Positions 1 through 11,071 are shown, counted from the stretch's first letter. The stretch: 64,000 nt of DNA from Agrypnia vestita (GCA_016648135.1 JADDOH010002612.1:124001-188000), one strand, 5' to 3'. The notes: generated by a model not told the origin, from the letters alone. Made by a program: numbers and translations.

Positions 1-418
1 CAACTATTACCTGTAAACTTCCCCTAGCACCAGTGACCCCCGTCAGAACTGGACTATGTTTTAGTGGGGTAGATTATTTTGTAGGAATTTGAGAGAAGGT
101 GCTTGCTTTGTGTTGACAAAATATTGAAAAGGCTTTTAACCGGTGTTTTACCACATTTTGGAACAAACACAATGCAGTAAATTTTCTGCACACTTACATG
201 ATCGTCATAAAAGAGTTTTACACTAATTTTAATAAAATCACACAAAGGTTAAATACACACACCAAACTTGATGATGCCAACTCAAATATTGTCCGACATG
301 TTTTCAGCGACGTAAAAAAATAAAAATATTATCATTTTAATTATTCAACCCACGTTTTTAAATACGTCATTTATCATTATACTAGCTATAACCTGTTTTT
401 TTACATGCTGATTTCTAA

Positions 419-812
419 ATAATAAGCATTTACTCATTTATAGCCGACACCCATGAAATAGTAATAACGACTTTTATCAAAATATTTGAACATTTTTTTT
501 ATGTTTCCCTGCCGGCAATTGATGGCACTATTTTAATTATTTTACACTGGCAGTTGTGCTAGCGGAACATGAAATGGTTCGTGTCTTAGCGTCCTAAATG
601 TAGTTTATTTTTGACCGGTCCCGCAGACTCGACGGTAGCCACATGCGTTAAGCGGCCGGTTCGGGTTGCCGGCCCGGGATTCAAACCCCATCTACGGTCG
701 TTTAATTTGTTTTTTTTTGTCGTGAATTCTAACGAAATTACGGACGTTACACGAAGTTACGGGGACAGACAGACAGACGGACAGACGACGAAATTATTAT
801 ATTTAGATGTAC
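419..812 (+). repeat. Dispersed repeat family A, copy 1
   Basis: This block recurs at 14731-15078 and, internally deleted, at 17705-17852. Shared landmarks in order are an AATAAGYATTTACT-like head, TATAGCCGACAC, a GGGATTCAARCCCC motif (676-689 here, 14961-14974 in copy 2), a TTACGG/ACGTTACAC block, and a GACAGACGGACAGAC tail followed by ACGAAATTATT. The GGGATTCAARCCCC motif resembles an RNA polymerase III B box, so a SINE origin is possible, but no A box or cloverleaf is convincing. No protein is encoded; the short ORF here (611-835) is incidental. Confidence 0.7.
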
Positions 813-1555
813 ATTTATTTGTGCGAGTGCTCTAATATAACAAACATATATAACTAACTACATTTACACATTCAATTAAGCTAAACGTATAATTTTTACA
901 ATAGTAAATTCTTAAGTAAAGTATTTTTTTACTTCATTTTTATTTTTTTATTTTTGATCATATTCGGAAGTCTGTTTAGTAGTATCTGAATTTTCGTGCA
1001 CTATTTCAATCGCACATTAAAACTATTTGCTTTTTTTATTACTTGCTTAACTTTTGTTTTTTGCTGATTGGTATAAATTAACGTATACTGAGATTCATAT
1101 CTTCCAATTATCTGAAACATATCGTAGCGTGTATTTTTTAATTAAAAAACATGTTTCCATAATCGCTTTCACTAACGATGAAATTTAAGTAAATCCTCAC
1201 CACGGCATGTTTTCAGCGCTTACAATTGAATTTCCACCGCGGGCATTGTGAAGCTGGCCGACCCTCGCTTCGTTAGATCTGTTATAAAATGTATGATTTC
1301 ATTTCATTAAGTGTATTATTTAAACCAGCAGAAAGCATCTGGCTTGTTCCTACTCAGTTCTCCAGGCGGAATCATTAGTGGTGGGTACGAGACCTCTTTA
1401 CTTTTCCGGCCATATTTTGTACAATCTGGAATGCATTCTCTCATATTAAATTAATTTAAACAATTCACATTACCTTGAGTATTGGTTTCGATTTTAAATA
1501 CGGATTCTCGGGGATTATTCTCGATATAGTGCGATAATACCGACTGTCACCAAAT

Positions 1556-1695
1556 ATGGATCCTGACGGTGAGAGATATAGCAATAATCCAGGCTACCGA
1601 GAAGAGTTATCTAAGGAGGTAGCCAGAGTCACACTGGCGGACAGAGCGAGAAGTTCTGACATGAGGCATACACTCAGCATAGTCCGTACTCCTAT
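1556..1695 (+). other. Unrecognised ORF remnant cut by a foldback element
   Basis: An open frame starts at ATG 1556 (MDPDGERYSNNPGYREEL) and has a protein-like composition for about 47 codons. It then runs into the inverted-repeat element starting at 1696, where any further reading is meaningless. I do not recognise the peptide. It could be the start of a TE ORF or chance. The interruption at the foldback edge is the reason to record it. Confidence 0.2.
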
Positions 1696-2238
1696 ATACA
1701 GGGTTATTTGTAAAACATTAATAACCTCGCAGGACTATATTCCTGCCTTGATTATGAGTCGAAAGTGTTCAATCTATTATGACCTAATATCAATAGTTAA
1801 GGAGATATGCGACATCAAAGTTTGCATTTTTTTCAATATTTCTAACTTATTTTTTGTTAAAACGTTGGACTATCATTACAGTAACTCATATCGATTACGA
1901 AAAGTTCATTCGTTTCAATACAAGTAAAATAAAATGATAAAAACCCTGAAAAAATTCCAATTGGAATGTTTTCCAATTGGAATTCGAAGGTTTTTATTTT
2001 TTTATTTGACTTGTATTAAGGGGAATGAATTTTTCATTTTCGATATAAGTTACTGTAATGATAGTCCAACATTTTACAAAAAATAAGTCAGAAATATTGA
2101 AAAAAAATGCAAATTTTGATGTCGCATATCTCCTAAACTATTAAAATTAGGTCATAATAGCTTGTACATTTTCGACTCATAATCAAGGCAGGAATAAAGT
2201 CCTGCGAGGTTATTAATGTTTTACAAATAACCCTGCAT
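1696..2238. repeat. Foldback element, near-complete palindrome of about 543 bp
   Basis: The left arm reads inward from CAGGGTTATTTGTAAAACAT at 1699. The same sequence returns in reverse complement, ending near 2235. Arms of about 270 bp pair almost throughout and meet at two copies of TTCCAATTGGAA around 1955-1985, with a loop of only a few bases. Each arm contains the module CTGCCTTGATTATGAGTCGA, also found singly at 16301-16420, 30119-30390, 35365-35552 and 59155-59345 (family B). The element may therefore be a head-to-head pair of family B repeats. No coding potential is visible. Confidence 0.85.
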
Positions 2239-2245
2239 AAAGAAA

Positions 2246-2450
2246 TCAAGCGTGATAGTTTGGACATGTTCTAAGAATGCAAGAGGAACCAATAATTATT
2301 CTCTTGGCAACCCCGGAAGAAAGATGAGCAGTGGGCTATCCTTGATTTAGCTGGGAAAAAACAAGAAAAAGTTTACAAAAACAATATGACAACACCTTAT
2401 TAAGTCTGCGAATCCCCGACCTTACTAAGATAAGAGCATGAAGATGATGA
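2246..2450 (+). pseudogene. LINE reverse transcriptase, decayed C-terminal tail
   Basis: In one frame from about 2253 the translation reads FGHVLRMQEEP, then PEER, then FSWEKTRKSLQKQYDNTLL, with two stop codons, and ends in a GATGATGATGAT run. The FGHVLRM segment and the following Arg/Lys-rich, Trp-containing stretch are typical of the extreme C-terminus of insect endonuclease-reverse transcriptases of non-LTR elements. No RT catalytic motif remains. The fragment directly follows the foldback element at 1696-2238. It is a dead 5'-truncated LINE end; the exact clade cannot be set by eye. Confidence 0.6.
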
Positions 2451-2707
2451 TGATTCTATGGAAACAAATTATAGTGATACGATATATTTTGACTTATTAT
2501 GCTCACTTTGATATTCGTAAATATTAAACATTCCTTTCTCTTCGGCGTTATGCTCTTGGTAGAGCTGTCCAGGTCAATGATACTTGGCGCCATTTATTCT
2601 AATGTAAAGCATTTCCGACGGCTTCTTGAAATGAGATATTGGTTCCAGATTTCACTCGTCCATCTAGTTGGTGATATTCTGCAAACGGGTTACTTCAACT
2701 CTGTCAT

Positions 2708-3053
2708 GTAGACCTCTTTCCATTTAAGAAAGGCAATCGAATTATTATGTGTAGGCCGTGGGTACGAGGCACTTTGTTTCGTTGTATTGGTGTCTATACC
2801 CGAAAATATCAACGTAACAATATAACAACAACACAACATTAAAAATACATGTTATTAAAGCGTGCCAAAGACACTTGTAATTGGGATAATGGGCATAGTC
2901 TTTATTAATAATGTTTTTTATTACAGTATCATGTGCCCATTATCCTATTAGTGTCTCTAAAAAATTTTTAAAAAAGTAACGAAATAATGTGCATCATACG
3001 CATGGCTTACATATACTAATTCGATTGTCTTTCTTAAATGAAAAGAGGTCTAC
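2708..3053. mobile_element. MITE-like TIR element, family C copy 1
   Basis: The ends are inverted repeats of about 37 bp: GTAGACCTCTTTCCATTT at 2708 and its imperfect reverse complement ending at 3053. The body contains ATAATGGGCATAGTC and a second, inverted GTGCCCATTATCC, so the middle also folds. No ORF is present. A partial copy in opposite orientation lies at 6975-7232 and shares about 30 bp beyond the left terminal repeat, so the true boundary may be further out. Confidence 0.7.
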
Positions 3054-3339
3054 CTTCAGCCACTCCATTAGAACCGTACATCTTGTGATACATGTGTCTG
3101 AAGTATTTCAGTATGCGCATTTGCATTGCGGGTCATAGATATTGCTCGACATTTATTTCCAATGGAGTTCTGTGCTCTACGAGCTTTCCATAGGATTCGT
3201 AGCACCATATTTTAGGTATTATTTGTATATCGTATACTGTAAATTTAAATATTTGTATATTGTAATTTTTTTTACACTTAAGTTTTTGTTTTTTTCTTAA
3301 AAACTCAATAGTTAAATATTTAAATTAAAATAAATATAG

Positions 3340-3460
3340 ATGTCTCACAGATACGAAGCTATTTATATGGAAAAGTATGTATGGAAGTTCTTTTTTGCAT
3401 TTACTGGACTTGTAATCTGTCATCGGCTGGCTTAACTACAATTAAGTGAGATATATAAAT
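3340..3460. repeat. Partial copy of ATGTCTCA-ended repeat (family D)
   Basis: It begins ATGTCTCACAGATACGAAG and shares the CGGCTGGCTTAA segment with the fuller copies at 8450-8885 and 51862-52373. The right part decays into GTGAGATATATAAAT. It is a short, degraded, non-coding copy. Confidence 0.55.
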
Positions 3461-3787
3461 ATCAGGAGCATGCAGTGAGAACATTGAAGCATGACTTTTC
3501 TATAGCAAATATTTTGATGAAAAATCGAACTAAGAGATATGTCTCTTAGTATTTATACCGCAGTAATTATCATATTATTCATATATTAATTAATATTTCA
3601 TAATATTCTCGTAGGTAAATATTTAATTTCGATATTTTTCCTAAATAGATGTCTTCGTAAAAATCATGCTTAGTTCTCATTGTATTGAATGCCTGATAAA
3701 TACGTTACATAAATCTTACCAAATTTGAAAGATATTAGGTCAATCATGAATGAAATCAGTGAACGTTACAAAAAGTAAGGTGTTCTT

Positions 3788-4328
3788 TTAAGGCGATCGT
3801 CTAGCAGAATGAGCAAATTTCACCATTTTTTCTCATATCTTCTCTTTCGTTTTTTATCACATTTTTGTAGGAACATATATAATTTAAAAAATTTATTCAT
3901 CAGGTTACATATATTGTAAATACGAATATCTTATTAAAATGACATAAACTAAATTAAATAATTGATTAATAAATTACCAAACCTTCGATGTTTTAAAAAT
4001 GAAGAAAATTGCTCCACTTTGTGGGCCTTTTATGATTGAACGGCGTGTGAGATGTCTTTTTTATTCAATAATATTACAAAGTTAACGATTATCTTAAATT
4101 TGTTACAATTATAGAAAAATCTGTTAATACGTTTACATGCAATTTATGTTTTAAAAAATACTGTTTTTGAAATGACATTTTAATAGGATATTCGTATTTA
4201 AAATATATGTAACCTGATGAATAAATTTTAAAATGAGATATTTCCATACAAAAATGTAATAAAAAACGCAAGAGAAGATATGAGAAAAAATGGTGAAATT
4301 TGCTCATTCTGCTAGACGATCGCCTTAA
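3788..4328. repeat. Foldback element of about 541 bp
   Basis: TTAAGGCGATCGTCTAGCAG at 3788 returns as its reverse complement ending at 4328. Matching continues inward for about 170-190 bp with substitutions, including the GGTTACATATAT and ACGAATATC segments. The centre (about 3960-4130) is unpaired AT-rich DNA. No ORF of note is present. It abuts the sequence at 4322-4900 that leads into the transposase-like fragment at 4952-5254; whether they belong together is open. Confidence 0.8.
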
Positions 4329-4863
4329 GGGGATATTCTAGTCTAGAGGCACGAATTTCGGGCGTTTTTTAGAGCTTTGTAAAAAAGAAACAAATAATAT
4401 TTTTGGTATAAATTTTTTTATAATTCGTTTATTTATATTATAAAAATACATCAAAAAACAAAAAATAATAAAAAATTCAAAACTCAAAAAGTTATCGGCT
4501 GGTAAAGTGGGGGGTCCAAAAAAAAAGGGATGTCTTGTGGTCATCTGAAACAAAAAATTCTAACGGATTCTTAATTAGTAAAGATGTCGCTATCGCCCCT
4601 ACCTAGGAGAAATAATTAAAAAAAAAAATGGCGGCTGTTTGAAAAAAAAAACACATTTTTTCGCGTTTTTTTAACAGTTAATTTTTGTTTTTAATAGTAA
4701 AAATAAATATTTCGACTTTAATCTGGTAGGGGCTATAGAAGGATGTATAGAAAAGGTTCACACAAAAATTTAAATAAATCGGTTAAGTAGAACTTGAGAT
4801 ATCATGTCTGCCAGCTTGAAAAATGTAATTTCTAGAAAAACTCATTTAAAGTTTTGAGTAAAG

Positions 4864-4942
4864 TTTCAGTACATATTTTTACATACTTTCAGTACATTTT
4901 CAGTACATACATTTCAGTACATACAGTACATACATACATACT
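4864..4942. repeat. Short CAGTACATAC tandem repeat
   Basis: Irregular head-to-tail units of TTTCAGTACATAC shrink to ATACATACATAC. This is low-complexity DNA between the AT-rich 4330-4860 stretch and the transposase-like fragment. Confidence 0.65.
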
Positions 4943-4951
4943 TGCATATTT

Positions 4952-5254
4952 TTAATCGGCGATTCCTGCTTCATACAATGGACCTTTCTCCACTTCAAAA
5001 TGTTCATTCTCTGAAGTTTTTTCTTGTAGATGAGCAGCATTTGAAGCATCCGAAGCTCGGATTTCAGAGCGTTCGATCTGAACTTCATCCCGTTTCCCAG
5101 CGAACGCATGGGTTTCTGGACCAATCGTGATTCCCATAACGTTTAGTATTTTTAGAATGGGTATAAAAACTTCATTCAAAATACTAACAGCGAGAAAAAT
5201 AGCAATTTCAATGATCCGCGTTCCTGCATTATGTGTTTCAGAGCAAAAGTCCAT
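4952..5254 (-). pseudogene. Possible Mutator-like transposase C-terminal fragment
   Basis: A 100-residue open frame on the minus strand contains ILKILNVMGITIGPETHAFA, then a charged helix with an ERSEIRASDAS segment, and ends GPLYEAGIAD. This layout (small hydrophobic lead, conserved G-P, an Arg/Glu-rich helix containing ER, and a short Y-x-x-GIAD tail) resembles the C-terminal end of insect transposase proteins annotated as Mutator-like. The assignment is from memory of family style, not a motif proof. There is no catalytic domain, so it is a fragment. The AT-rich segment 4322-4930, starting GGGGATATTCTAGTCTAGAG, would be its 3' side and could be an element terminus, but I found no matching opposite end. 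Alternative: a fragment of an unknown TE protein. Confidence 0.35.
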
Positions 5255-5781
5255 ATTAAAGAATTCAACGACTTTTATAATTTGACGTATAACGAAAATG
5301 TTATATTTTGCTTACATGTAGAACACAGAATTAATAATAAAAGAGATGTAAAAATAGATAAAAATTCTAAAATGCAATAGCCGTATTTTTTTTCTATTAT
5401 AACTTCTTCGTCACCCGATCTTTTCAAGTTTGCTGCGAATGCACTAGTGAAACTTATTTCTTCTTTTACAGAATGTCGATTACCTCTAAATTATCTTTTC
5501 GTATTTCTTTATGCACGCTTAACACCATATGTATTTTGAACTTTTTTATCCATTTTACACAAAAACTATAATATTCACTAAAAATATTTGTAAAATATTC
5601 GCAGAGAGCGCACGTCAACGATGTTTAAAGATTGACTCGATACTAACCTAAACTAAATAGTAGAATGAAAATATTTCAAAAAAATGTATATATATATTAT
5701 GCTTTATAAATTTATACTTATCCCCGTTTTTTTTTAACTTTATGGGTGCATTTCATTTCTTAGAGTGTAACTTGTAAAAAG

Positions 5782-6330
5782 AGTGTAAAAAGTTGGCCAA
5801 CTGTGCGTGGTGCACAGTTGGCCAAATTTTTTATGTTTTTCAAAAAAGGTGGCCAAAACTACCGCACTATGCGAGCCAGTTATGGCCATATCCACGGCCA
5901 AAACTAGAAAAAAAGTAAGATTGTTGTGCCAGTTGTGGCCATGTGGCATTTTTCTGCTTAGAAATAAAATAAATTATGAAATAACCTTAAAACAATGTTC
6001 CTAGGATTTCACTCAATAGGCTAAATTGATTCACAAACACAAACACAAGTGATTAAACAGTTATTTTAACATTACTCATCCACGGGCCTTTATTGTTTTT
6101 GCTAAGAATTTAATAATTTTTAACGAACGTCACCAAGAAGTTGAACCGATACTCAAAGAAAGAAAATGGCGGTACAGCTGTAATCTATCAAAACAAAACA
6201 CAGTTTAAAGAATTGATCGGCATAAAAAAAACAACAAATATATTTTCATTGTCCTATTTAAACACCGTTGAATGTCCAAATGGCCAAAACTGGGGTAGTG
6301 GCCAAAACCGGCCCATCAGCCCTAAGTCAT
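5782..6330. repeat. TTGGCCA-rich putative TIR element
   Basis: A perfect hairpin lies at 5793-5825: arms TTGGCCAACTGTGC and GCACAGTTGGCCAA with a 5-base loop. Further GGCCA motifs follow at about 5850-5945. A second cluster (TGGCCAAAACTG, GTGGCCAAAACCGG) lies at 6280-6320. Clustered copies near both ends of an otherwise AT-rich, non-coding segment suggest a small DNA transposon with subterminal repeats. The boundaries are approximate. Confidence 0.5.
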
Positions 6331-6974
6331 AAAAATGCAATGCAATATATAACACCAAGCCTTACTTACATTCTAGTAAATGTTCGTAAAAGAGTTCTTC
6401 TGCCTGAGTAAGGGCTGCCTCCTTATTACATTACCTCGCGAGGTAGGCAGATAGATTATTTATTGATTTATTACCATCCTTGTGAGCTTTCACATACATA
6501 GTTATATATATATAGTTTTATAATAGTACATACATTAAAAATAAAAATAAACGTATGATAAAAAATAGTTAGTTAAACAAGAAAAATACTTTTTTATTTA
6601 AATAAGCAGTAATAAGTTAAAGCACAAATTAACAAAAAATCATATCTACATACTATTGATGATAATTGAAATCGCATTCTTACTGTTCGCATTGCCTTAT
6701 TTGAAGCCAGCTTTTTAAAAGTTACTAGATTAAACTGATGTATAAATGAACTGTAATGGCAAAATGAAATTAAAATAACGGTTTGACCATAATTTACGAC
6801 GGCGGCCATTCGTGGCAGTGGCTGCGTTCTGCCCTGCACATTGCGGCTGCTTCGTGAAGCGATTTCACTCTTTCTGGTGCATTCTGTATCTCTGCAGGTA
6901 CTCGAAACCGCTCACCATAGTCATAATATATTATGGAGGGCGTAAAAGCAAAGGCAGCAATATCGTGATACTGT
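6331..6974. other. Unassigned stretch with a GC-richer patch
   Basis: 6331-6790 is AT-rich and shows nothing recognisable. 6790-6930 is GC-richer and open on the minus strand (peptide containing FRVPAEIQNAPERVKSLHEA), but it joins directly to the family C repeat at 6975 and I recognise no family. It may be internal sequence of a longer family C element. Confidence 0.3.
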
Positions 6975-7232
6975 AATAATAAAACATTATTAAGGAAGGC
7001 TATGCCCATTATCCCAATTAAAAGTGTCTTTGGCACGCTTTAATAACATGTATTTTTAATGTTGTGTTGTTGTTATATTGTTACGTTGATATTTTCGGGT
7101 ATAGACACCAATACAACGAAACAAAGTGCCTCGTTCCCACGGCCTACAAATACTAATTCGATTGCCTTTCTTAAATGGAAAGAGGTCTACATGACAGAGT
7201 TGAAGTAACCCGTTTGCAGTAATGCAGTCATC
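6975..7232 (-). mobile_element. MITE-like element family C, partial inverted copy
   Basis: Reverse-complement match to 2680-2935: ATGCCCATTATCCCAATTA, TGTCTTTGGCACGCTTTAAT, ATTTTCGGGTATAGACACC, then AGAGGTCTACATGACAGAG. The match runs about 30 bp past the family C terminal repeat. It ends where a fragment of the GCAATATCC family begins. Confidence 0.7.
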
Positions 7233-7450
7233 GATGATTACTCATTTATAATGCACTGAATTCGAGATTTTATAGAAAACATAGCATATACATTAATAGG
7301 AAACATGATTGCGGAAGGAATAAATACTTAAAATCTAAAGTTAAGTACATTTTAAATTATTTATCTACGGTAACAGCATTCAAAACATGTTTTGATTTTT
7401 TTTGGATATGGCTAGCTTTGCTTTTATACCCCACATATGATTTCAATGTT
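7233..7450. mobile_element. GCAATATCC-family fragment (family E)
   Basis: It carries AATGCAGTCATCGATGATTA, GAATTCGAGATTTTATAG and TTTTTTTTGGATATGGC, followed by CATACCCCACATATG-like sequence. These match in order the better copy at 9346-9550. No coding sequence. Confidence 0.5.
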
Positions 7451-8011
7451 TAAACAAAGAAATATTTATTTTATTTTGTGTATACACATTATGCTATCCT
7501 CCCTTCCTCCCTCTCTGTTGGAGTGATTGCTGCTAATTCTATCGGTACTTTGATACGTTAGGGTGTCACCACTATGTAGCCTGACGTATCAAGGCTCTAT
7601 TTAAATTTTTATGTGCAATAATTCACATAAACTAATATTTTTTCATAAATTTTAATATAACAAATTAAATAAAATTATTTTTCATTTATTTATTAAATTC
7701 CAAAATCTTAACAACAGTTGAAAGAAAAATTATTTTTGTCCCTTTATTTACGTGAAACGAATATTTTTTTAATTTTATTTGTTTTGTAAATGTGGTTACT
7801 CTAAATTAATGGATTGCTTTACTTAACTGATACGGGAGTAACCGCCCCTCTAATCATCCCTGGAAGTGGGTAGGTACCTTTAAACTCTCAGTAAACCTTT
7901 TGGTTTAACTGAGGTAGAGATAAAAAATCAATACATATTATTGTTTTTTTTTTTAATTTTCAACATTTTCTTAAACATCTCAAAAATTTCTTTGTGTGAC
8001 ATATGACGATG
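7451..8011. other. No recognised feature
   Basis: AT-rich sequence with a short C/T-rich patch at 7495-7515 (CCTCCCTTCCTCCCTCTC). I see no ORF, TE end or RNA. Confidence 0.4.
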
Positions 8012-8077
8012 ACGATGAAATTGTCATTATTTTTTGGTATTACATATAATACCAAAAAATAATGACAATTTCATCGT
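8012..8077. repeat. Perfect 30-bp hairpin with 6-base loop
   Basis: ACGATGAAATTG at 8012 opens a 30-base arm ending GGTATT at 8041. Loop ACATAT occupies 8042-8047. The exact reverse complement runs 8048-8077, with no mismatch. The 66-nt size and perfect pairing fit a miniature palindrome or a short RNA hairpin; perfect pairing favours a very recent foldback over a miRNA precursor. Confidence 0.85.
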
Positions 8078-8449
8078 AACTGCTTAAGACTGGTTGGTAA
8101 AGAATTATAGCATTTGGGTACTTCGTACAGTAAGGCATGCCTTTTTGCTAGCCAGTGTGTTACATTATATAATAAATTGAGTTTAGCACATCTTCTCTTC
8201 TTCGAGACCTTTCCATAGATGGCAGGCGGCGCGGCGCCATTGACGTTCCGCCTTTCAACGGGAAGTACATTCCGGAGGCTTGTATTATAACGAATTAATT
8301 ATTTGCTGAAACGTTCTACAATATTCTAAATACTTCGGAAGATTTCACGACAATATCATTCACCGTACACCCAAGGTTGTACGTAAAGTTTGAAGCTTCA
8401 TTCATTATTTAATAAAGAGATAAAGTTTATCAATCAAAATATATTATTG

Positions 8450-8885
8450 ATGTCTCACAGACTATAAACTGTATTTTAATGGTAAATTAGGTAAAGAAGT
8501 CTTTGGGTGTACATAGGGCGTACGACCTATCGTACGGCTGGCTTAAGTGATCACTTTACACAATGTAACGTTCGCCATTTCCACCCATGATAGAATAATA
8601 CCATGTATACTAATTTTTGGAAGTTGCATATATTTAAATTATACGCCACGTTTCACATATGAGTTGCAACAATCCTCAGCGCGGCCGGCACCAAAGCTTT
8701 TTCATTCCCTTTAAATAACCACAGATGTCGCTAATGAGACATCTATATTCGAATTTTAAAGTTTGTTATAAAAATACGGTTTCGTCTCTGTGAGACATCT
8801 ATAATATATATCGATTGATTAATGATGTCCCGTGACAAAATCCAGTACTGTTCTGAAAAATTTGGACATACTCAAAATATTCTGA
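8450..8885 (+). mobile_element. TIR element family D, copy 2
   Basis: Inverted ends are ATGTCTCACAGACTATAAAC at 8450 and a reverse-complement partner ending at 8798 (CGTCTCTGTGAGACAT). Homology with the copy at 51862-52373 continues to 8885, through CCAGTACTGTTCTGAAAAAT, so the real unit is larger than the TIR pair. The body includes ACGGCTGGCTTAAGTGAT and AAGCTTTTTCATTCCCTT. Non-coding. Confidence 0.7.
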
Positions 8886-9345
8886 TAAAATTTAATTTAT
8901 AGTTTATTTATTAAAAACTGAAATTTTATATGAAATTATAATTGTAGTATGCTTGTCTTACTAGAAATTATCTATGTGTGTGAGACACAAAGGATAATCA
9001 TTTACAAACGGCACGGTACGGACCGACGCCGACTTGGTTTTTGGTCCCACTTTTCGGGATGATGATTGTATTTTGCAATCGCTCCTACATTAAAACCTGA
9101 CTATATACTTTAGGCCCAGATCTCAATAGAAGCACACATGGAATACATGTCATATTAATATTCTTACTAAGGGTTGTTTTCTTTTAGAAAGTACACAACT
9201 TTATAATGAAATATAACACATGAAAATAGTGGCGTCGGCCGTGGTGTTGGTTTTATTGGAAAGATACAATGTTGATAAACTAGATAAATATTTTTCAATG
9301 TTTCATAATTTATGCATGCAGCCAAAAGGGAGTTTATTTTTAGAG

Positions 9346-9550
9346 CAGCAATATCCAAAAAACTAAAAAAATATTTTGAATGCAGTCACCGAGGATTATA
9401 TGTATATGTATATCCCTACCAAAATTATTTTTCCTATAAATTATAGGCTTTGTTAATATATAGGCTACGTTTTATATAAAATTTCGAATTCAGTTCATTA
9501 TAAATAAGTCATTCAATTTTTTTTGGATATTGTTGCCTTCGCTTTCATAC
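9346..9550. mobile_element. MITE-like element family E
   Basis: It begins GCAGCAATATCCAAAAAA and ends with the inverted partner TTTTTTTTGGATATTGTTGC at about 9518-9537. The body has TGCAGTCACCGAGGATTAT and TTTCGAATTCAGTTC. Related copies lie at 7233-7450 and 58522-58890. It is short, non-coding and about 190 bp between TIRs. Confidence 0.6.
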
Positions 9551-11071
9551 CCCACATATGTTCTTATGTTATAAAAACACCTTTTCTCTTTAAATAAAAT
9601 ATAATCGAGTCAATGTTGCTTACATGTGCATACTGAGAAAGAGGAATGAAAATGAAAAAAATTGCATTAGGTGTATTCAATTTTACATTTAAAATTTTCT
9701 TTCGCTAAAAAACAATTGCTAAATATTGTCGTTTATTTTAATTCAAATCTATAAACATAAAAAAACATGAGTCTTCATTTTACAGAAAAGTTCTTTCCAT
9801 ATCTATCGGAAGGTGAAGGAACTTTTTCGAACATGTGAATTTGAAAACGGTATCAAAACATACATCTGGCGTTTCTGGATACTGAATAAAATAAAACGGT
9901 AATGAATATAATATATCTTTGGTCACTTTTTCATCACTCATTCTTACACGACGAAAATTTTTGGGTAAGCTAAGATGTTATACGTACATCAACCCAAAAG
10001 ATTCCAAGAATTTGCAAATATAAATTGCAAAAAATAAAACAGATGACCAAGAACAACAATAATTTAATACAATGAGTCACGAGAGGAGCATAAAATGTGA
10101 GTTATTTTTGAAAAAAAGCATGAATTTTTAAAAATTGAAATACTACTAAAACTGCTGTGTGGGGTTTATGTGTCTACCGTATATTTAATATGCAGCTACT
10201 TGATAAGGTACGTGACGCCACGACGCATGATTGAGAAAGTCAAATTTTGAACAAAATATAAGAAAAACGGAAAATACTAGTCCCTTGGGTCACGTGATAC
10301 AACACACGGGAAATTTTTCTACTCACCTGAAATATTCACGGATTATTCCACCTATCCAAAAGGTTTATCTCTGCAATGCCACGTAGTTTTCTGGCGTGAC
10401 GTGTGGTCCACTTAAGGTATATTGCACTTGGTGGCCCGTTTTTAAAAATGTTAATTTTAATTTCCTTGTCTCTTTCTGAGAAAAAACGTTATTATTTTTT
10501 TTCGGTTAAAATTTGTTGCCGAAAATTTGAATATTTCATTATTCATTAAGTAGGACAAAAAAACACGCTGGATATTTTTTTATGAAGGTAGCATTCTATT
10601 TATCTTTCATAAAAAGTTAATTAAAGTTTTGTTACTTTAAGAATTTAAAAAACATGTGACTTGTTAACTTACAATAAAAATCAACATCGCAATATAAAAC
10701 AAACACAATAAAATTATCTGAAAATTATATTAAATGAAAGTGTGCTTTGTCTCATGAAGCAAATTATTTTTATTTAAATTTTTAATAATTTTTAAATGAA
10801 TGATAAAAATGTTTTTAATTTCTCGTCATCATCTACGGGTTTTTCTAATTTTATGAATATCTTTCATTCCAATGCGATTCATGAATTCATGAATTCCAAT
10901 GCGCTTTTGTGCATCATTTGTAGAAATATTTTAAACGAACATTGGAATTAATATGTGAAGTAATTTATTAAAATTCTTATTACATAATATTTTCCAAACA
11001 CGATTTTTATCCTACTATGCTTCCCTGGCATTTATCGACTGTAAAAATGCCTTTGGCTTAAGTAGACCAAG
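9551..11071. other. No recognised feature
   Basis: AT-rich sequence without coding potential or identifiable TE ends. A tiny palindromic cluster ATTCATGAATTCATGAATTC lies at about 10876-10900. Confidence 0.4.

Noticed and set aside
1556..1927. 123-codon frame as one protein
   Set aside because: The last two thirds lie inside the palindrome and match a non-coding dispersed repeat; only the first 47 codons are kept as a doubtful remnant.
5740..6004. Opposed open frames around the GGCCA motifs
   Set aside because: The frames mirror each other across a palindromic, repeat-rich segment.
8012..8077. Hairpin as a miRNA gene
   Set aside because: Thirty perfect pairs with no bulge are atypical for an animal precursor; kept only as a hairpin.
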